42,808 nt of DNA from Sphingomonas taxi (GTDB taxonomy: Bacteria; Pseudomonadota; Alphaproteobacteria; Sphingomonadales; Sphingomonadaceae): contig QFQI01000017.1 in the NCBI GenBank assembly GCA_003243195.1, forward strand, positions 1-42,808, written 5' to 3'. The position numbers were made by a program, and so were the translations under genes. This document shows, piece by piece, positions 33,982 through 42,736 of this stretch (within the stretch, counting starts at the first letter, position 1; each line of letters starts with the position of its first letter). The notes beneath the pieces are model-generated. The model was not told the DNA's origin and made no database searches. It was given only the letters and a program-made list of their open reading frames with translations.

Positions 33982-35070
33982 ATGGTAGCCGAGATCCGCT
34001 ACGGCGTCGTCGGAACGGGCATGATGGGGGTCGAACACCTGCGCAACATCGCGCTGGTGCCCGGCGCGCGCGTGACCGCGCTGGCCGATCCGGTCGCCGC
34101 CTCGCTCGGCTGGGCGCGCGACGCGCTCGGCGGCGGCGCGGCGGCCGTGCGCTGCTTCGACAATGTCGCCGATTTCGCGCGCGAGGCGGAGGTGGATGCG
34201 GTGGTGGTCGCCTCCCCCAACCACACCCACCGCGAGGTGCTGACCGCGCTGTTCGCCACCGACGCGGCGATCCTGTGCGAAAAGCCGCTCGCCACCACGC
34301 TGGACGACGCGCGCTGGATCGTGGCGCAGGCGGCGGCGCGCGCCGCGCCCTTCTGGGTCGGGATGGAATATCGCTTCATGCCCCCCGCCGCCGCCTTCAT
34401 TGAGCAGGTGCACGGCGGGCGCGTCGGGCGCCTGCGCATGCTGTCGATCCGCGAGCATCGCTTCCCCTTCCTGCCCAAGGTCGGCGACTGGAACCGCTTC
34501 TCGCGCAATACCGGCGGCACGATGGTCGAGAAATGCTGCCACTTCTTCGACCTGATGCGGCTGATCGTCGGCGCCGAGCCGGTGCGCGTCCATTGCTCGG
34601 GCGCGATGGACGTCAACCATCTCGACGAGCGCTACGACGGCGAGCGGCCGGACATCATCGACAACAGCTTCACCACCGTCGACTTCGCCAACGGGGTCCG
34701 CGCGCTGCTCGACCTGTCGATGTTCGCCGAGGGCGCCGAACATCAGGAGGAGATGTCGGCGACGGGCGACGCCGCGCGGCTCGACGTGCTGATCCCCCCC
34801 GGCGAGCTGGTGTTCAGCCCCCGCACCGGCTTCGGCAACGCCAAGCAGGTCGAGCGCACGCGCGTCGCGATCGACGCGACCGCGCATGCCGCCGGCAGCC
34901 ACGAGGGCGCGACCTATTATCAACATCTCGCCTTCGCGGACGCGGTGCGGGGGCGGGCGCCGGTGCAGGTGACGGCCGAGGACGGATGGCGCGCGGTGGC
35001 GATGGGAGTCGCGGCGGAGATCAGCGCGCGCGAGCACCGGGTGGTCGAGATGCGCGAGCTGGGCCTGTGA
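33982..35070 (+). CDS. Gfo/Idh/MocA family oxidoreductase
   Basis: This 362-aa NAD(P)-dependent sugar dehydrogenase has the Rossmann motif YGVVGTGMMGVEHLRN (residues 6-21), the family's EKP motif in ILCEKPLATTLDDA, and a C-terminal beta-sheet domain with FLPKVGDWNRFSRNTGGTMV, DLMRLIVGAEPVRVHCSG and YYQHLAFADAVRGRAPV. Members oxidise or epimerise inositols, hexoses or sugar acids. It diverges from the AKR gene across only 30 bases, so the two runs share a promoter region and probably regulation. The substrate is unknown. Confidence 0.9.
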   Translation: MVAEIRYGVVGTGMMGVEHLRNIALVPGARVTALADPVAASLGWARDALGGGAAAVRCFDNVADFAREAEVDAVVVASPNHTHREVLTALFATDAAILCEKPLATTLDDARWIVAQAAARAAPFWVGMEYRFMPPAAAFIEQVHGGRVGRLRMLSIREHRFPFLPKVGDWNRFSRNTGGTMVEKCCHFFDLMRLIVGAEPVRVHCSGAMDVNHLDERYDGERPDIIDNSFTTVDFANGVRALLDLSMFAEGAEHQEEMSATGDAARLDVLIPPGELVFSPRTGFGNAKQVERTRVAIDATAHAAGSHEGATYYQHLAFADAVRGRAPVQVTAEDGWRAVAMGVAAEISAREHRVVEMRELGL

Positions 35071-35115
35071 ACCGCCGGCCGCGTCCCGCGCCCGCCATGC
35101 GGCGATAGGCGCGCC

Positions 35116-36480
35116 ATGGCGATGGCATCCGACCGGCACGTGGCGATCATCGGCGGCGGCTTTTCCGGCACGCTGCTCGCCATCAACCTGCTGCGGCACG
35201 ACGGGCCGCGCGCAACGCTGATCGAACGGCGCGCAGGCCAGCTCGGGCGCGGCGTGGCGTATAGCGCCGCGCATGCGGAGCATCTGCTCAATGTCCGCGC
35301 CGGCAACATGAGCGCGCTGCCCGACGACCCCGACCATTTCGTGCGCTGGCTGACCCGCAACGCGCTGGGCGACCGCACCACCTTCGTGCCACGCCGCGTC
35401 TATGGCCGTTATCTCAGCGAGATGCTGGCCGCTGCTGCCGCCGCCTATCCCGACCGGCTGACGCTGGTCGAGGCCGAGGTGCGCGCGCTCGCCTGCGCCG
35501 ACGATGGCTTCACGCTGACGCTGGCGGACGGCGCGCGGCTGGCTGCCGATGTGGCGGTACTGGCACTCGGCAACCTGCCGCCGCACACGCCCCCCGGCAT
35601 CGTGCCCGATGCGCTGCCGCCGGGCTGCTATCGCGGCGATCCATGGGCCGGCGACATCGCCGCCGGGCTGAACGACGCCGACACGGTGGTGCTGGTCGGC
35701 AGCGGCCTGACCGCGGTCGATGCCGCGCTGCTGCTCGACGCGCAGGGGTTCGGCGGGCGCATCCTCGCCATTTCGCGCCGCGGGCTGTCACCCCGCCCGC
35801 ACGCCGACGCGCCGCCGCGCGCCGGGCTGGGCGAACGCCCGACCGGCCCGCTTTCCGCGCTGGTGCGCGCAGTGCGCACCCGCGCGGCGGCGATCGGGTG
35901 GCGCGCGGCGGTGGACGAGCTGCGCCCGGTGACGCAGATGATGTGGAGCGCCGCTGACCCGACCACCCGCGCGCGGTTCCTGCGCCACCTGCGGCCATGG
36001 TGGGACGTGCACCGCCACCGGCTCGCCCCGCAGGTCGCCGGCCGCATCGACGCGCTCGCCGCCGCCGGCCGGCTGCGCGTGGTCGCGGGCAAGCTGATCG
36101 CCGCCGAGTCCGACGGCGACGGCGCGCGGCTCCACTGGCGGCCACGCGGCGGCCGCGCGACCGAACAGGTTCGCGCCGCCCGGATCGTCAATTGCACCGG
36201 GCCGCAGGGCGACCTGCTGCGTTCGCGCGAACCGCTACTGCGCGATCTGCTGGCGCAGGGTGCGATCCGGCCCGACGCGCTGCGCATCGGCCTCGACATC
36301 GACGCCCAGTCGCGCGTGGTGGCGGCGGACGGCGGCGTCGACGATCGCCTCTACGCGATCGGCCCGATGACGCGCGGCGGATTGTGGGAGGTGGTCGCCG
36401 TGCCCGACATCCGTCAGCAGAACTGGACGCTGGCGCGCCGCCTCGCCCATGCGCAATGGGTCGGCGGCGAGGGCTTGTAG
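35116..36480 (+). CDS. FAD/NAD(P)-binding protein (NAD_binding_9 type)
   Basis: This 454-aa flavoprotein has an N-terminal FAD Rossmann motif VAIIGGGFSGTLLAINLL (residues 9-26), an ERRAGQLGRGVAYSAAHAEH segment, and a second dinucleotide motif VVLVGSGLTAVDAALLL about residue 194. The layout fits the FAD-NAD(P)-binding family of unknown substrates (PF13454-like), often annotated as hydroxyacylglutathione-related or lysine/ornithine monooxygenase-like. It follows the Gfo/Idh gene by 45 bases and probably shares its transcript. No reaction is assigned. Confidence 0.8.
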   Translation: MAMASDRHVAIIGGGFSGTLLAINLLRHDGPRATLIERRAGQLGRGVAYSAAHAEHLLNVRAGNMSALPDDPDHFVRWLTRNALGDRTTFVPRRVYGRYLSEMLAAAAAAYPDRLTLVEAEVRALACADDGFTLTLADGARLAADVAVLALGNLPPHTPPGIVPDALPPGCYRGDPWAGDIAAGLNDADTVVLVGSGLTAVDAALLLDAQGFGGRILAISRRGLSPRPHADAPPRAGLGERPTGPLSALVRAVRTRAAAIGWRAAVDELRPVTQMMWSAADPTTRARFLRHLRPWWDVHRHRLAPQVAGRIDALAAAGRLRVVAGKLIAAESDGDGARLHWRPRGGRATEQVRAARIVNCTGPQGDLLRSREPLLRDLLAQGAIRPDALRIGLDIDAQSRVVAADGGVDDRLYAIGPMTRGGLWEVVAVPDIRQQNWTLARRLAHAQWVGGEGL

Positions 36481-36512
36481 CGGGTCGTGCGGAAAGCAGT
36501 TGCGCGGCGAAC

Positions 36513-36528
36513 ATGGTAGCGCTAACTT
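36513..36528 (+). promoter_or_regulatory. LacI-family type operator before the GH43-xyl genes
   Basis: ATGGTAGCGCTAACTT is a 16-bp imperfect palindrome centred on AGC|GCT, matching at 6 of 8 pairs, 45 bases before the GH43 start. This type of element with a central GCGC is typical of LacI-family sugar repressors, including those on xylose genes of alphaproteobacteria. It likely controls GH43-xylB-xylA. Confidence 0.6.
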
Positions 36529-36572
36529 GAGGATCGCAGGCGCAGACCTGTCGATCAGCGAGAGGAGCCCGG

Positions 36573-37709
36573 ATGACCCGCCTGTCCACCTTTTCCCTAC
36601 GCCACTGGCTTCCCGCGCTCGCCGCGCTGCCGCTGGTCGCGTGCGGCGAGCGCGCCGCGCAGCCCGACAATGCCGCCGCTCCTGCCGCCTCCGCCGCCTC
36701 GCCCGACGAGCCGCGCGCGAAGGATGGCCGCCGCTACCTGTCGCAGCCGCTGGTGCGCGACTTCTACACCGCCGACCCCTCGGCGCACGTGTTCGACGGC
36801 AAGCTCTACATCTATCCCAGCCATGATATCGACGGCCCCGCCAAGGAGGACGATCTCGGCAATCACTTCGAGATGCGCGACTACCGGGTGCTCAGCATGG
36901 ACGCGCCCGGCGGCAAGGTGACCGCACATCCGGTGGCGCTGGACGTCAAGGACGTGCCCTGGGCCTCGAAGCAGATGTGGGCGCCCGATGCCGCGTACAG
37001 GAACGGCACCTATTACCTCTACTTCCCCGCCAAGGACAAACAGGGCGCGTTCCGGATCGGCGTCGCCACCTCGACCTCGCCGGTCGGGCCGTTCAAGGCC
37101 AATCCCCGGCCGATCGCCGGCAGCTTCTCGATGGACCCGGCGGTGTTCACCGACGACGACGGCAAGAGCTACATGTATTTCGGCGGCATCTGGGGCGGGC
37201 AGCTCCAGCGCTACACCACGGGCAGCTACGATCCGAACGGGTCGAAGACCGATCTGCAGGCCGACGACAAGCCGGCGCTGATGCCCAAGGTCGCGCCGAT
37301 GGCCGCGAACATGACCGAATTCGCGCAGAAGCCGCGCGACCTGATGATCCTCGACGAACACGGCAAGCCGCTGCTCGGCGGCGACCACGACCGCCGCTTC
37401 TTCGAGGCGTCGTGGATGCACAAGTACAAGGGCAAATACTATTTCAGCTATTCGACCGGCGACACGCACTACATCGTCTATGCCACCGGCGACTCGCCTT
37501 ATGGCCCGTTCACCTACAAGGGTCGGGTGCTGTTGCCGGTCGATGGCTGGACGTCGCACCATTCGATCGTCGAATGGCAGGGCAAATGGTGGCTGTTCTA
37601 CGCCGATACGCAATTGTCCGGTCAGACGCGGCTGCGCAACGTCAAGATGACCGAGCTGCGGTACAATCCCGACGGCACGATCCAGACCATCGACCCGTTC
37701 GTGAAGTGA
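36573..37709 (+). CDS. Glycoside hydrolase family 43 lipoprotein
   Basis: This 378-aa predicted lipoprotein (signal with lipobox LVAC, Cys near 24, then an Ala-rich linker) has a GH43 five-bladed propeller. The catalytic base Asp lies in TADPSAHVFDGKLYIYPSHD, the pKa-modulating Asp in SFSMDPAVFTDDDGKSYMYF and the acid Glu in RRFFEASWMHKYKGKYYFSY. GH43 enzymes release xylose or arabinose from xylan or arabinoxylan oligosaccharides; the adjacent xylB and xylA favour a beta-xylosidase. GAGGAG precedes the ATG. A LacI-type operator lies upstream. Confidence 0.92.
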   Translation: MTRLSTFSLRHWLPALAALPLVACGERAAQPDNAAAPAASAASPDEPRAKDGRRYLSQPLVRDFYTADPSAHVFDGKLYIYPSHDIDGPAKEDDLGNHFEMRDYRVLSMDAPGGKVTAHPVALDVKDVPWASKQMWAPDAAYRNGTYYLYFPAKDKQGAFRIGVATSTSPVGPFKANPRPIAGSFSMDPAVFTDDDGKSYMYFGGIWGGQLQRYTTGSYDPNGSKTDLQADDKPALMPKVAPMAANMTEFAQKPRDLMILDEHGKPLLGGDHDRRFFEASWMHKYKGKYYFSYSTGDTHYIVYATGDSPYGPFTYKGRVLLPVDGWTSHHSIVEWQGKWWLFYADTQLSGQTRLRNVKMTELRYNPDGTIQTIDPFVK

Positions 37710-37743
37710 TGGCACGCGCGTGCCATCCCTCTCCGGTTCGTGA

Positions 37744-37773
37744 CCCCGGCATCGGCCGGAGTCCGGCCGGGGG
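37744..37773. repeat. Compound CCCCGGC/GGCCGG palindrome
   Basis: Starting with CCCCGGC and ending CCGGCCGGGGG, this stretch between GH43 and xylB can fold as one long stem or as the nested GGCCGGA-G-TCCGGCC. It is a member of the intergenic palindrome family of this window. Confidence 0.45.
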
Positions 37774-37808
37774 ACGCCTCTGCCGCTCACGATCCGTCCA
37801 CCACCGGA

Positions 37809-37826
37809 CCCCGGCCCCGTCCGGGG
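37809..37826. repeat. Intergenic CCCCGG/CCGGGG palindrome
   Basis: CCCCGG-CCCCGT-CCGGGG lies upstream of xylB. It is the second palindrome in this 181-base spacer and resembles those near 7586 and 22771. Confidence 0.45.
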
Positions 37827-37890
37827 CCATCGCGGGACGAGGGCACGGCCGACGCCATGCCGCCCCCACACGCACCTCAAGGGTCTGACC

Positions 37891-39330
37891 ATGTTCCTCG
37901 GCATCGACATCGGCACCTCGGGCGTGAAGGCGGTGGTGATCGACCGCGACGGCGCGATCGTCGCGCAGGGCACGGCCGCGCTGACGGTGCAGCGCCCGCA
38001 TCCCTTGTGGTCGGAACAGGATCCCGATGCCTGGTGGCAGGCGACCGACGCCGCAGTCCGCGCGCTGCCCGCCGATGTGCGCCGCGCGGTACGCGGCGTC
38101 GGCCTGGCCGGCCAGATGCACGGCGCGACACTGCTCGGCGCGGACGACCGCCCGCTGCGCCCCGCGATCCTGTGGAACGACGGGCGCTCCTTCGCGGAAT
38201 GCGCCGAGTTGGAGGCGACCGCCCCCGCGTTGCGCGACATCGCGGCCAATATCGCCATGCCCGGCTTCACCGCGCCCAAATTGCTGTGGGTCCGGCATCA
38301 TGAGCCGGAGACGTTCGCCGCCATCCGTACCGTGCTGCTGCCCAAGGATCACGTCCGGCTGTTGATGACCGGGGAGAAGGCGTCCGACGTCTCCGATGCC
38401 GCCGGCACGCTGTGGCTGGACGTGGCGAAGCGCGACTGGAGCGACGAACTGCTCGCCGCGACCGGGCTGATCCGCGATCAGATGCCGCGAACCGTGGAGG
38501 GCAGCGACGTGACCGGCAGCCTGCGCGCGGAGGTCGCCGAACGCTGGGGCATGGCGCGCGTGCCCGTGGCCGGCGGGGGCGGCGACAATGCCGCCGGCGC
38601 GGCCGGGATCGGCGTGGTGCGCGACGGCGACGCGCTGCTGTCGCTCGGCACGTCCGGCGTGATCTTCGTCGCCACCGACGGCGTGCGCGCCAACACCGAT
38701 GGCGCGGTGCACGCCTTCTGCCACTGCGTGCCCGGCATGTGGCACCAGATGGCGGTGCACCTTTCGGCGGCGGTGTGCGTCGACTGGGTGGCGCGGCTGA
38801 TCGGCGCCGCGGGCGCGGCGGACGTCTTCGCGCGCGCCGAGCAGGCGGGGGCGGCGAACGGTCCCGAACTGTTCCTCCCCTATCTCTCCGGCGAGCGGAC
38901 GCCGCACAATGACGCGCAGGTGCGCGGCGGCTTCCTCCACCTCGATCACGACACCACCCCCGAGCGGCTGGCGCAGGCGGTGCTGGAGGGCGTCGCCTTC
39001 GCGCTGGCCGATGGCGTGCGTGTGCTGCGCGATGCCGGCACGACGGTCGAGCGGCTGTCGGTGATCGGCGGCGGCGCGCGCTCGCGCTACTGGGGCGAGA
39101 CGCTCGCGGCGGCGCTGGAGGTCGAGCTCGCCTATCTTCGCGGCGGCGAGGTCGGGCCGGCGATGGGCGCCGCGCGGCTGGCGCAACTCGCCGTCGATGG
39201 CGGCACGCCGGCCGAGGTCTGCGTCGCCCCGCCGGTCAGCCACGTCATCACCCCCGACCCCGCATTGGTCGAGCGGCTCGCCCCCAAGCGCGCCGCCTTC
39301 CGCGTCGCCTATCCCCGCATCAAGCCATAA
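37891..39330 (+). CDS. xylB: Xylulokinase
   Basis: This 479-aa FGGY-family kinase phosphorylates D-xylulose to xylulose-5-phosphate. It shows the N-terminal phosphate loop FLGIDIGTSGVKAVVIDRDG, the xylulose-binding GLAGQMHGATLLG, AILWNDGRSFAECAEL, and the C-terminal signature region LSVIGGGARSRYWGETLAAAL. AAGGG precedes the ATG. It lies 13 bases before xylA, forming a xylBA pair downstream of GH43. Confidence 0.95.
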   Translation: MFLGIDIGTSGVKAVVIDRDGAIVAQGTAALTVQRPHPLWSEQDPDAWWQATDAAVRALPADVRRAVRGVGLAGQMHGATLLGADDRPLRPAILWNDGRSFAECAELEATAPALRDIAANIAMPGFTAPKLLWVRHHEPETFAAIRTVLLPKDHVRLLMTGEKASDVSDAAGTLWLDVAKRDWSDELLAATGLIRDQMPRTVEGSDVTGSLRAEVAERWGMARVPVAGGGGDNAAGAAGIGVVRDGDALLSLGTSGVIFVATDGVRANTDGAVHAFCHCVPGMWHQMAVHLSAAVCVDWVARLIGAAGAADVFARAEQAGAANGPELFLPYLSGERTPHNDAQVRGGFLHLDHDTTPERLAQAVLEGVAFALADGVRVLRDAGTTVERLSVIGGGARSRYWGETLAAALEVELAYLRGGEVGPAMGAARLAQLAVDGGTPAEVCVAPPVSHVITPDPALVERLAPKRAAFRVAYPRIKP

Positions 39331-39343
39331 AGGAGATCCGCTC

Positions 39344-40654
39344 ATGGCCACCGACTTCTTCGCCGACGTGCCGCCGATCAGATATGAGGGTCCGGACACG
39401 GACAACGAACTCGCCTACCGCTTCTATGACAAGGACCGGGTGGTGCTCGGCAAGCGCATGGAGGATCACCTGCGCTTCGCCGCCTGCTTCTGGCATACCT
39501 TCTGCTGGCCGGGGTCCGACGTGTTCGGCGGCGGCACCTTCAACCGCCCGTGGCATGCCGGCGCGAACGACAGCGCGGCGGCGGCGCAGAAGCGCGAGGT
39601 GGCGTTCGACTTCTTCTCGAAGCTCGACGTGCCCTTCTACTGCTTCCACGACGTCGACGTGATGGCCGACGCGCATGGCGTCGCCGAACACCGCCGCTTC
39701 TTCGCGGAGGCGGTCGACCATCTGGAGACGCTCCAGGCATCGTCGGGCCGCAAGCTGTTGTGGGGCACCGCCAACCTCTTCAGCCACCCGCGCTTTGCCG
39801 CCGGCGGCGCGACCAACCCCGATCCAGAAGTCTATGCGTTCGGCGCGGTGCAGGTCCGCGACGCGCTGGAGGCGACGCATCGGCTCGGCGGCCAGAATTA
39901 CGTGCTGTGGGGTGGCCGCGAGGGATATGAGACGCTCGCCAACACCGACATGAAGCGCGAGCTCGACAATCTCGGCCGCTTCCTCGCGCTGGTGGTCGAG
40001 CACAAGCACAGGATCGGCTTCACCGGCACGATCCTGATCGAGCCGAAGCCGCACGAACCGACCAAGCACCAATATGATTTCGACACCGCGACCGTGTACG
40101 GCTTCCTGAAGAAGTACGGGCTGGAGAACGAGGTTCGCGTCAATATCGAGGCCAATCACGCCACGCTCGCCGGCCACACGTTCGAACATGAGATCGCCAC
40201 CGCCAGCGCGCTCGGCATCTTCGGGTCGATTGACGCCAATCGCGGCGATCACCAGAACGGCTGGGATACCGACCAATTCCCGAACTCGGTCGAGGAACTG
40301 ACGCTGGCGATGCTGGAGATCCTGCGCGCGGGCGGCTTCACCACCGGCGGCTTCAACTTCGACGCCAAGGTACGGCGCCAGTCGATCGACGCGGTGGACC
40401 TGTTCCACGGCCATATCGGCGGCATCGACGTGGTGGCCCGGGGGTTGCTCAACGCCGCCGCGCTGATCGAGGACGGTCGCCTCGACGCGATCAAGGCGGA
40501 ACGCTACGCCGGCTGGGACGGCGATTTCGGCCGGCAGGTGTCCAGCCTCGACCTCGCCGGCATCGCCGACCTGGCGGAGCGCCAGGCCATCGACCCGCGT
40601 CCGCGCTCGGGCCGGCAGGAGCGGATCGAGAACATCGTCAACCGCTTCATCTGA
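39344..40654 (+). CDS. xylA: Xylose isomerase
   Basis: This 436-aa class II xylose isomerase converts D-xylose to D-xylulose. It starts MATDFFADVPPIRYEGPDTD; AAGGAG lies 9 bases upstream of ATG 39344. Landmarks are WHTFCWPGSDVFGGGT, the catalytic His/Asp pair in FCFHDVDV-type YCFHDVDVMAD, the metal sites in TILIEPKPHEPTKHQYDFDT and VNIEANHATLAGHTFEHE, and GSIDANRGDHQNGWDTDQFP. All metal ligands visible. It is the second gene after xylB. Confidence 0.97.
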   Translation: MATDFFADVPPIRYEGPDTDNELAYRFYDKDRVVLGKRMEDHLRFAACFWHTFCWPGSDVFGGGTFNRPWHAGANDSAAAAQKREVAFDFFSKLDVPFYCFHDVDVMADAHGVAEHRRFFAEAVDHLETLQASSGRKLLWGTANLFSHPRFAAGGATNPDPEVYAFGAVQVRDALEATHRLGGQNYVLWGGREGYETLANTDMKRELDNLGRFLALVVEHKHRIGFTGTILIEPKPHEPTKHQYDFDTATVYGFLKKYGLENEVRVNIEANHATLAGHTFEHEIATASALGIFGSIDANRGDHQNGWDTDQFPNSVEELTLAMLEILRAGGFTTGGFNFDAKVRRQSIDAVDLFHGHIGGIDVVARGLLNAAALIEDGRLDAIKAERYAGWDGDFGRQVSSLDLAGIADLAERQAIDPRPRSGRQERIENIVNRFI

Positions 40655-40669
40655 CCCCGGCATGCCGTC

Positions 40670-40707
40670 GTCAGGGCGATCCGGCCGAAAGCCGGGTCGC
40701 CCCTGAC
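40670..40707 (+). terminator. Hairpin after xylA
   Basis: GTCAGGGCGATCCGGC (40670-40685) pairs with GCCGGGTCGCCCCTGAC (40691-40707) around loop CGAAA, with one bulged base and one G-T pair. It starts 15 bases after the xylA stop. There is no T-run, but the stem is long enough to end or protect the transcript. Confidence 0.55.
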
Positions 40708-40739
40708 CGCCCGCGCAGGGTTGCGAAACCGCCCTCCGC

Positions 40740-40760
40740 GACATAGTTATGTCAGACTAA
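40740..40760 (+). promoter_or_regulatory. Palindromic operator before the aldehyde dehydrogenase gene
   Basis: GACATA-GT-TATGTC (40740-40753) is a perfect 6-bp inverted repeat, overlapped by TATGTCAGACTAA (from 40748), which holds the GTC-N-GAC core of FadR-type GntR regulators. The site is 20-40 bases before the ATG, a position suited to repression. Confidence 0.55.
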
Positions 40761-40779
40761 TTCCATCACGGGGACGATC

Positions 40780-42360
40780 ATGATCGACGGAGCGATGCTC
40801 ATCGGCGCCGAGGCGCGTCAGGCCGACAAGCGGTTCACCTCGGTCGATCCGTCGACCGGCGAGACGCTGACGCCGGACTTCTCCTCCGCCGGCCCGGATG
40901 CGGTGGCCGAGGCATGCTCGCTCGCCGCCGCGGCGTTCCCGGCCTACAGCACCACCGCGCCCAAGGATCGCGCCGCCTTCATCGAGGGGGTCGCCGAGGA
41001 GATCCTGGCGATCGGCGACGACCTGATCGTCCGCGCGATGAGCGAGAGCGGTCTGCCGCGCGTCCGGTTGGAGGGCGAGCGTGGCCGCACGGTCGGACAA
41101 TTGCGACTGTTCGCGCAGGTCGTGCGGCAGGGCGACTGGCTCGATGCGACGATCGACCCCGCGCTTCCGGATCGCCAGCCGCTGCCGCGCCCCGACCTGC
41201 GCCGCATGAACGTCGCGCTCGGCCCGGTGGCGGTGTTCGGCGCGTCGAACTTTCCGCTCGCCTTCTCGGTCGCGGGCGGCGACACCGCCTCGGCGCTGGC
41301 TGCGGGCTGTCCGGTGGTCGTGAAGGGCCACCCGGCGCATCCCGGCACCGGCGAGCTGGTCGCGCGCGCGATCGCCCGCGCGGTGGACAAGGCGGGGCTG
41401 CCGGCCGGCGTGTTCTCCTATCTGCCCGGCGACACCAACGATCTGGGCGGCGCGCTGGTCCGCGATCCGCGTATCAAGGCGGTCGGCTTCACCGGGTCGC
41501 GCGGCGGCGGCATGGCGCTGATGAAGATCGCCGCCGAGCGCGACGAGCCGATCCCGGTCTATGCCGAAATGTCCGCGATCAATCCGGTCATCGTCCTGCC
41601 GCACGCGCTGGAGGCGCGCGGCGCGGCGCTCGCGCCGGCATATGTCCAGTCGCTGACCATGGGCGCGGGGCAGTTCTGCACCAACCCCGGGCTGGTGCTG
41701 GCGGTCGCCGGCCCGGCGCTCGACGCGTTCGTCGCGGCGGCCGGCGCGGCGCTGACCGACAGCGCGCCGGCCACGATGCTGTCGCCGGGCATCCACGCCA
41801 GCTTCGAGAAGGGTGTGGAGGCGCTGGCCAGCCACAATGCGGTCACCACGGTCGCGCGCGGCAAGGTCGGCGAGGGCGTGAACCAGGCGGTCGGTGCGCT
41901 GTTCCGCACCGATGCGCGGAGCTTCCTGGCCGATCGCGCGCTGGGGCACGAAGTGTTCGGTTCGTCGTCGATCATCGTCGCCTGCGCGGACCTGGACGAG
42001 CTGAAGCAGGTCGTCGCCAGCCTGGAAGGCCAGTTGACCGCGACCTTGCAGATCGACGCGGCGGACGAGGCCGATGCCCGCCCGCTGATCCCGGTGCTGG
42101 CGGATCGCGTCGGCCGCATCCTGGTCAACGGCTGGCCGACCGGCGTCGAGGTGAGCCATGCGATGGTCCATGGCGGCCCCTTCCCCGCCACCAGCGACGG
42201 GCGCACCACCTCGGTCGGTACGGCGGCGATTGATCGCTTCCTGCGTCCGGTGAGCCTCCAGAACCTGCCGGCCGGCCTGCTGCCCGACGCCCTGTCGGAT
42301 GCGAACCCGTGGAAGATCGCGCGCCGCGTGGACGGCAGGCGCGAGGCGTCGCCACGGTAA
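40780..42360 (+). CDS. Alpha-ketoglutarate semialdehyde dehydrogenase (2,5-dioxopentanoate dehydrogenase)
   Basis: This 526-aa aldehyde dehydrogenase resembles the NADP-preferring ketoglutarate semialdehyde dehydrogenases that end the oxidative (Weimberg-type) pentose and the glucarate/galactarate pathways. The cofactor region is VFGASNFPLAFSVAGGDTAS, the catalytic Glu is Glu263 (VYAEMSAINPV) and the nucleophile Cys300 (GAGQFCTNPG). GGGGA precedes the ATG. It has its own palindromic operator and a terminator, so it is probably a single-gene unit. In this window it pairs oddly with an isomerase-type xylose pathway; the uronate/aldarate route is an alternative context. Confidence 0.88.
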   Translation: MIDGAMLIGAEARQADKRFTSVDPSTGETLTPDFSSAGPDAVAEACSLAAAAFPAYSTTAPKDRAAFIEGVAEEILAIGDDLIVRAMSESGLPRVRLEGERGRTVGQLRLFAQVVRQGDWLDATIDPALPDRQPLPRPDLRRMNVALGPVAVFGASNFPLAFSVAGGDTASALAAGCPVVVKGHPAHPGTGELVARAIARAVDKAGLPAGVFSYLPGDTNDLGGALVRDPRIKAVGFTGSRGGGMALMKIAAERDEPIPVYAEMSAINPVIVLPHALEARGAALAPAYVQSLTMGAGQFCTNPGLVLAVAGPALDAFVAAAGAALTDSAPATMLSPGIHASFEKGVEALASHNAVTTVARGKVGEGVNQAVGALFRTDARSFLADRALGHEVFGSSSIIVACADLDELKQVVASLEGQLTATLQIDAADEADARPLIPVLADRVGRILVNGWPTGVEVSHAMVHGGPFPATSDGRTTSVGTAAIDRFLRPVSLQNLPAGLLPDALSDANPWKIARRVDGRREASPR

Positions 42361-42736
42361 TCGCGCTGGATCGCTGGCGACGGGAGGGCGGTCCTGCGGG
42401 GCCGCCCTTCTTCGTTCGTGCGCGGCGGCGGGGAAGCGGCGGGGGCGCGCTATCGTGTATCGCGCGGTTGTGGCGCGGGGCGCCCCAGCGCCCACGCCCG
42501 CTTCGCTTCCCCTGCGCTAACATGATCTCACGCAAAGCCGCGAAACGGTCACGGCCGGCGCCGGTTCGGTCACGCCAGCGACGCGCCGATCCGCCCGCTC
42601 GGCCGACGCGGTGCGCACACGCCGATGGGGCGGAGGTGATGGGGCGGTGCGGCGGGGGCCGCCGTTCCTCATCCCCGCGCCACCGGCGCGACGACGCGGG
42701 GGTGTCAGGGGTGCGCGGCGGTCGGCGCGGTGACCA
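42361..42736. other. Spacer after the aldehyde dehydrogenase gene
   Basis: The 376-base spacer holds the terminator at 42385-42408. The rest is GC-rich with no ORF of coding character, tRNA or recognised motif. Confidence 0.45.
42385..42408 (+). terminator. Terminator of the aldehyde dehydrogenase gene
   Basis: AGGGCGGTCC / GGGCCGCCCT (one G-T pair) with loop TGCG is followed by TCTTCGTTCG, 24 bases after the stop codon. Confidence 0.7.

Noticed and set aside
33058..35586. An 842-codon frame spanning the aldo/keto reductase and beyond
   Set aside because: Only the downstream 297 codons read as a protein; the upstream part is antisense to the Gfo/Idh gene and has no family motifs.
42420..42736. 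A small Arg-rich ORF at the right end
   Set aside because: Composition and lack of any ribosome site or motif fit random open frame in GC-rich spacer DNA.
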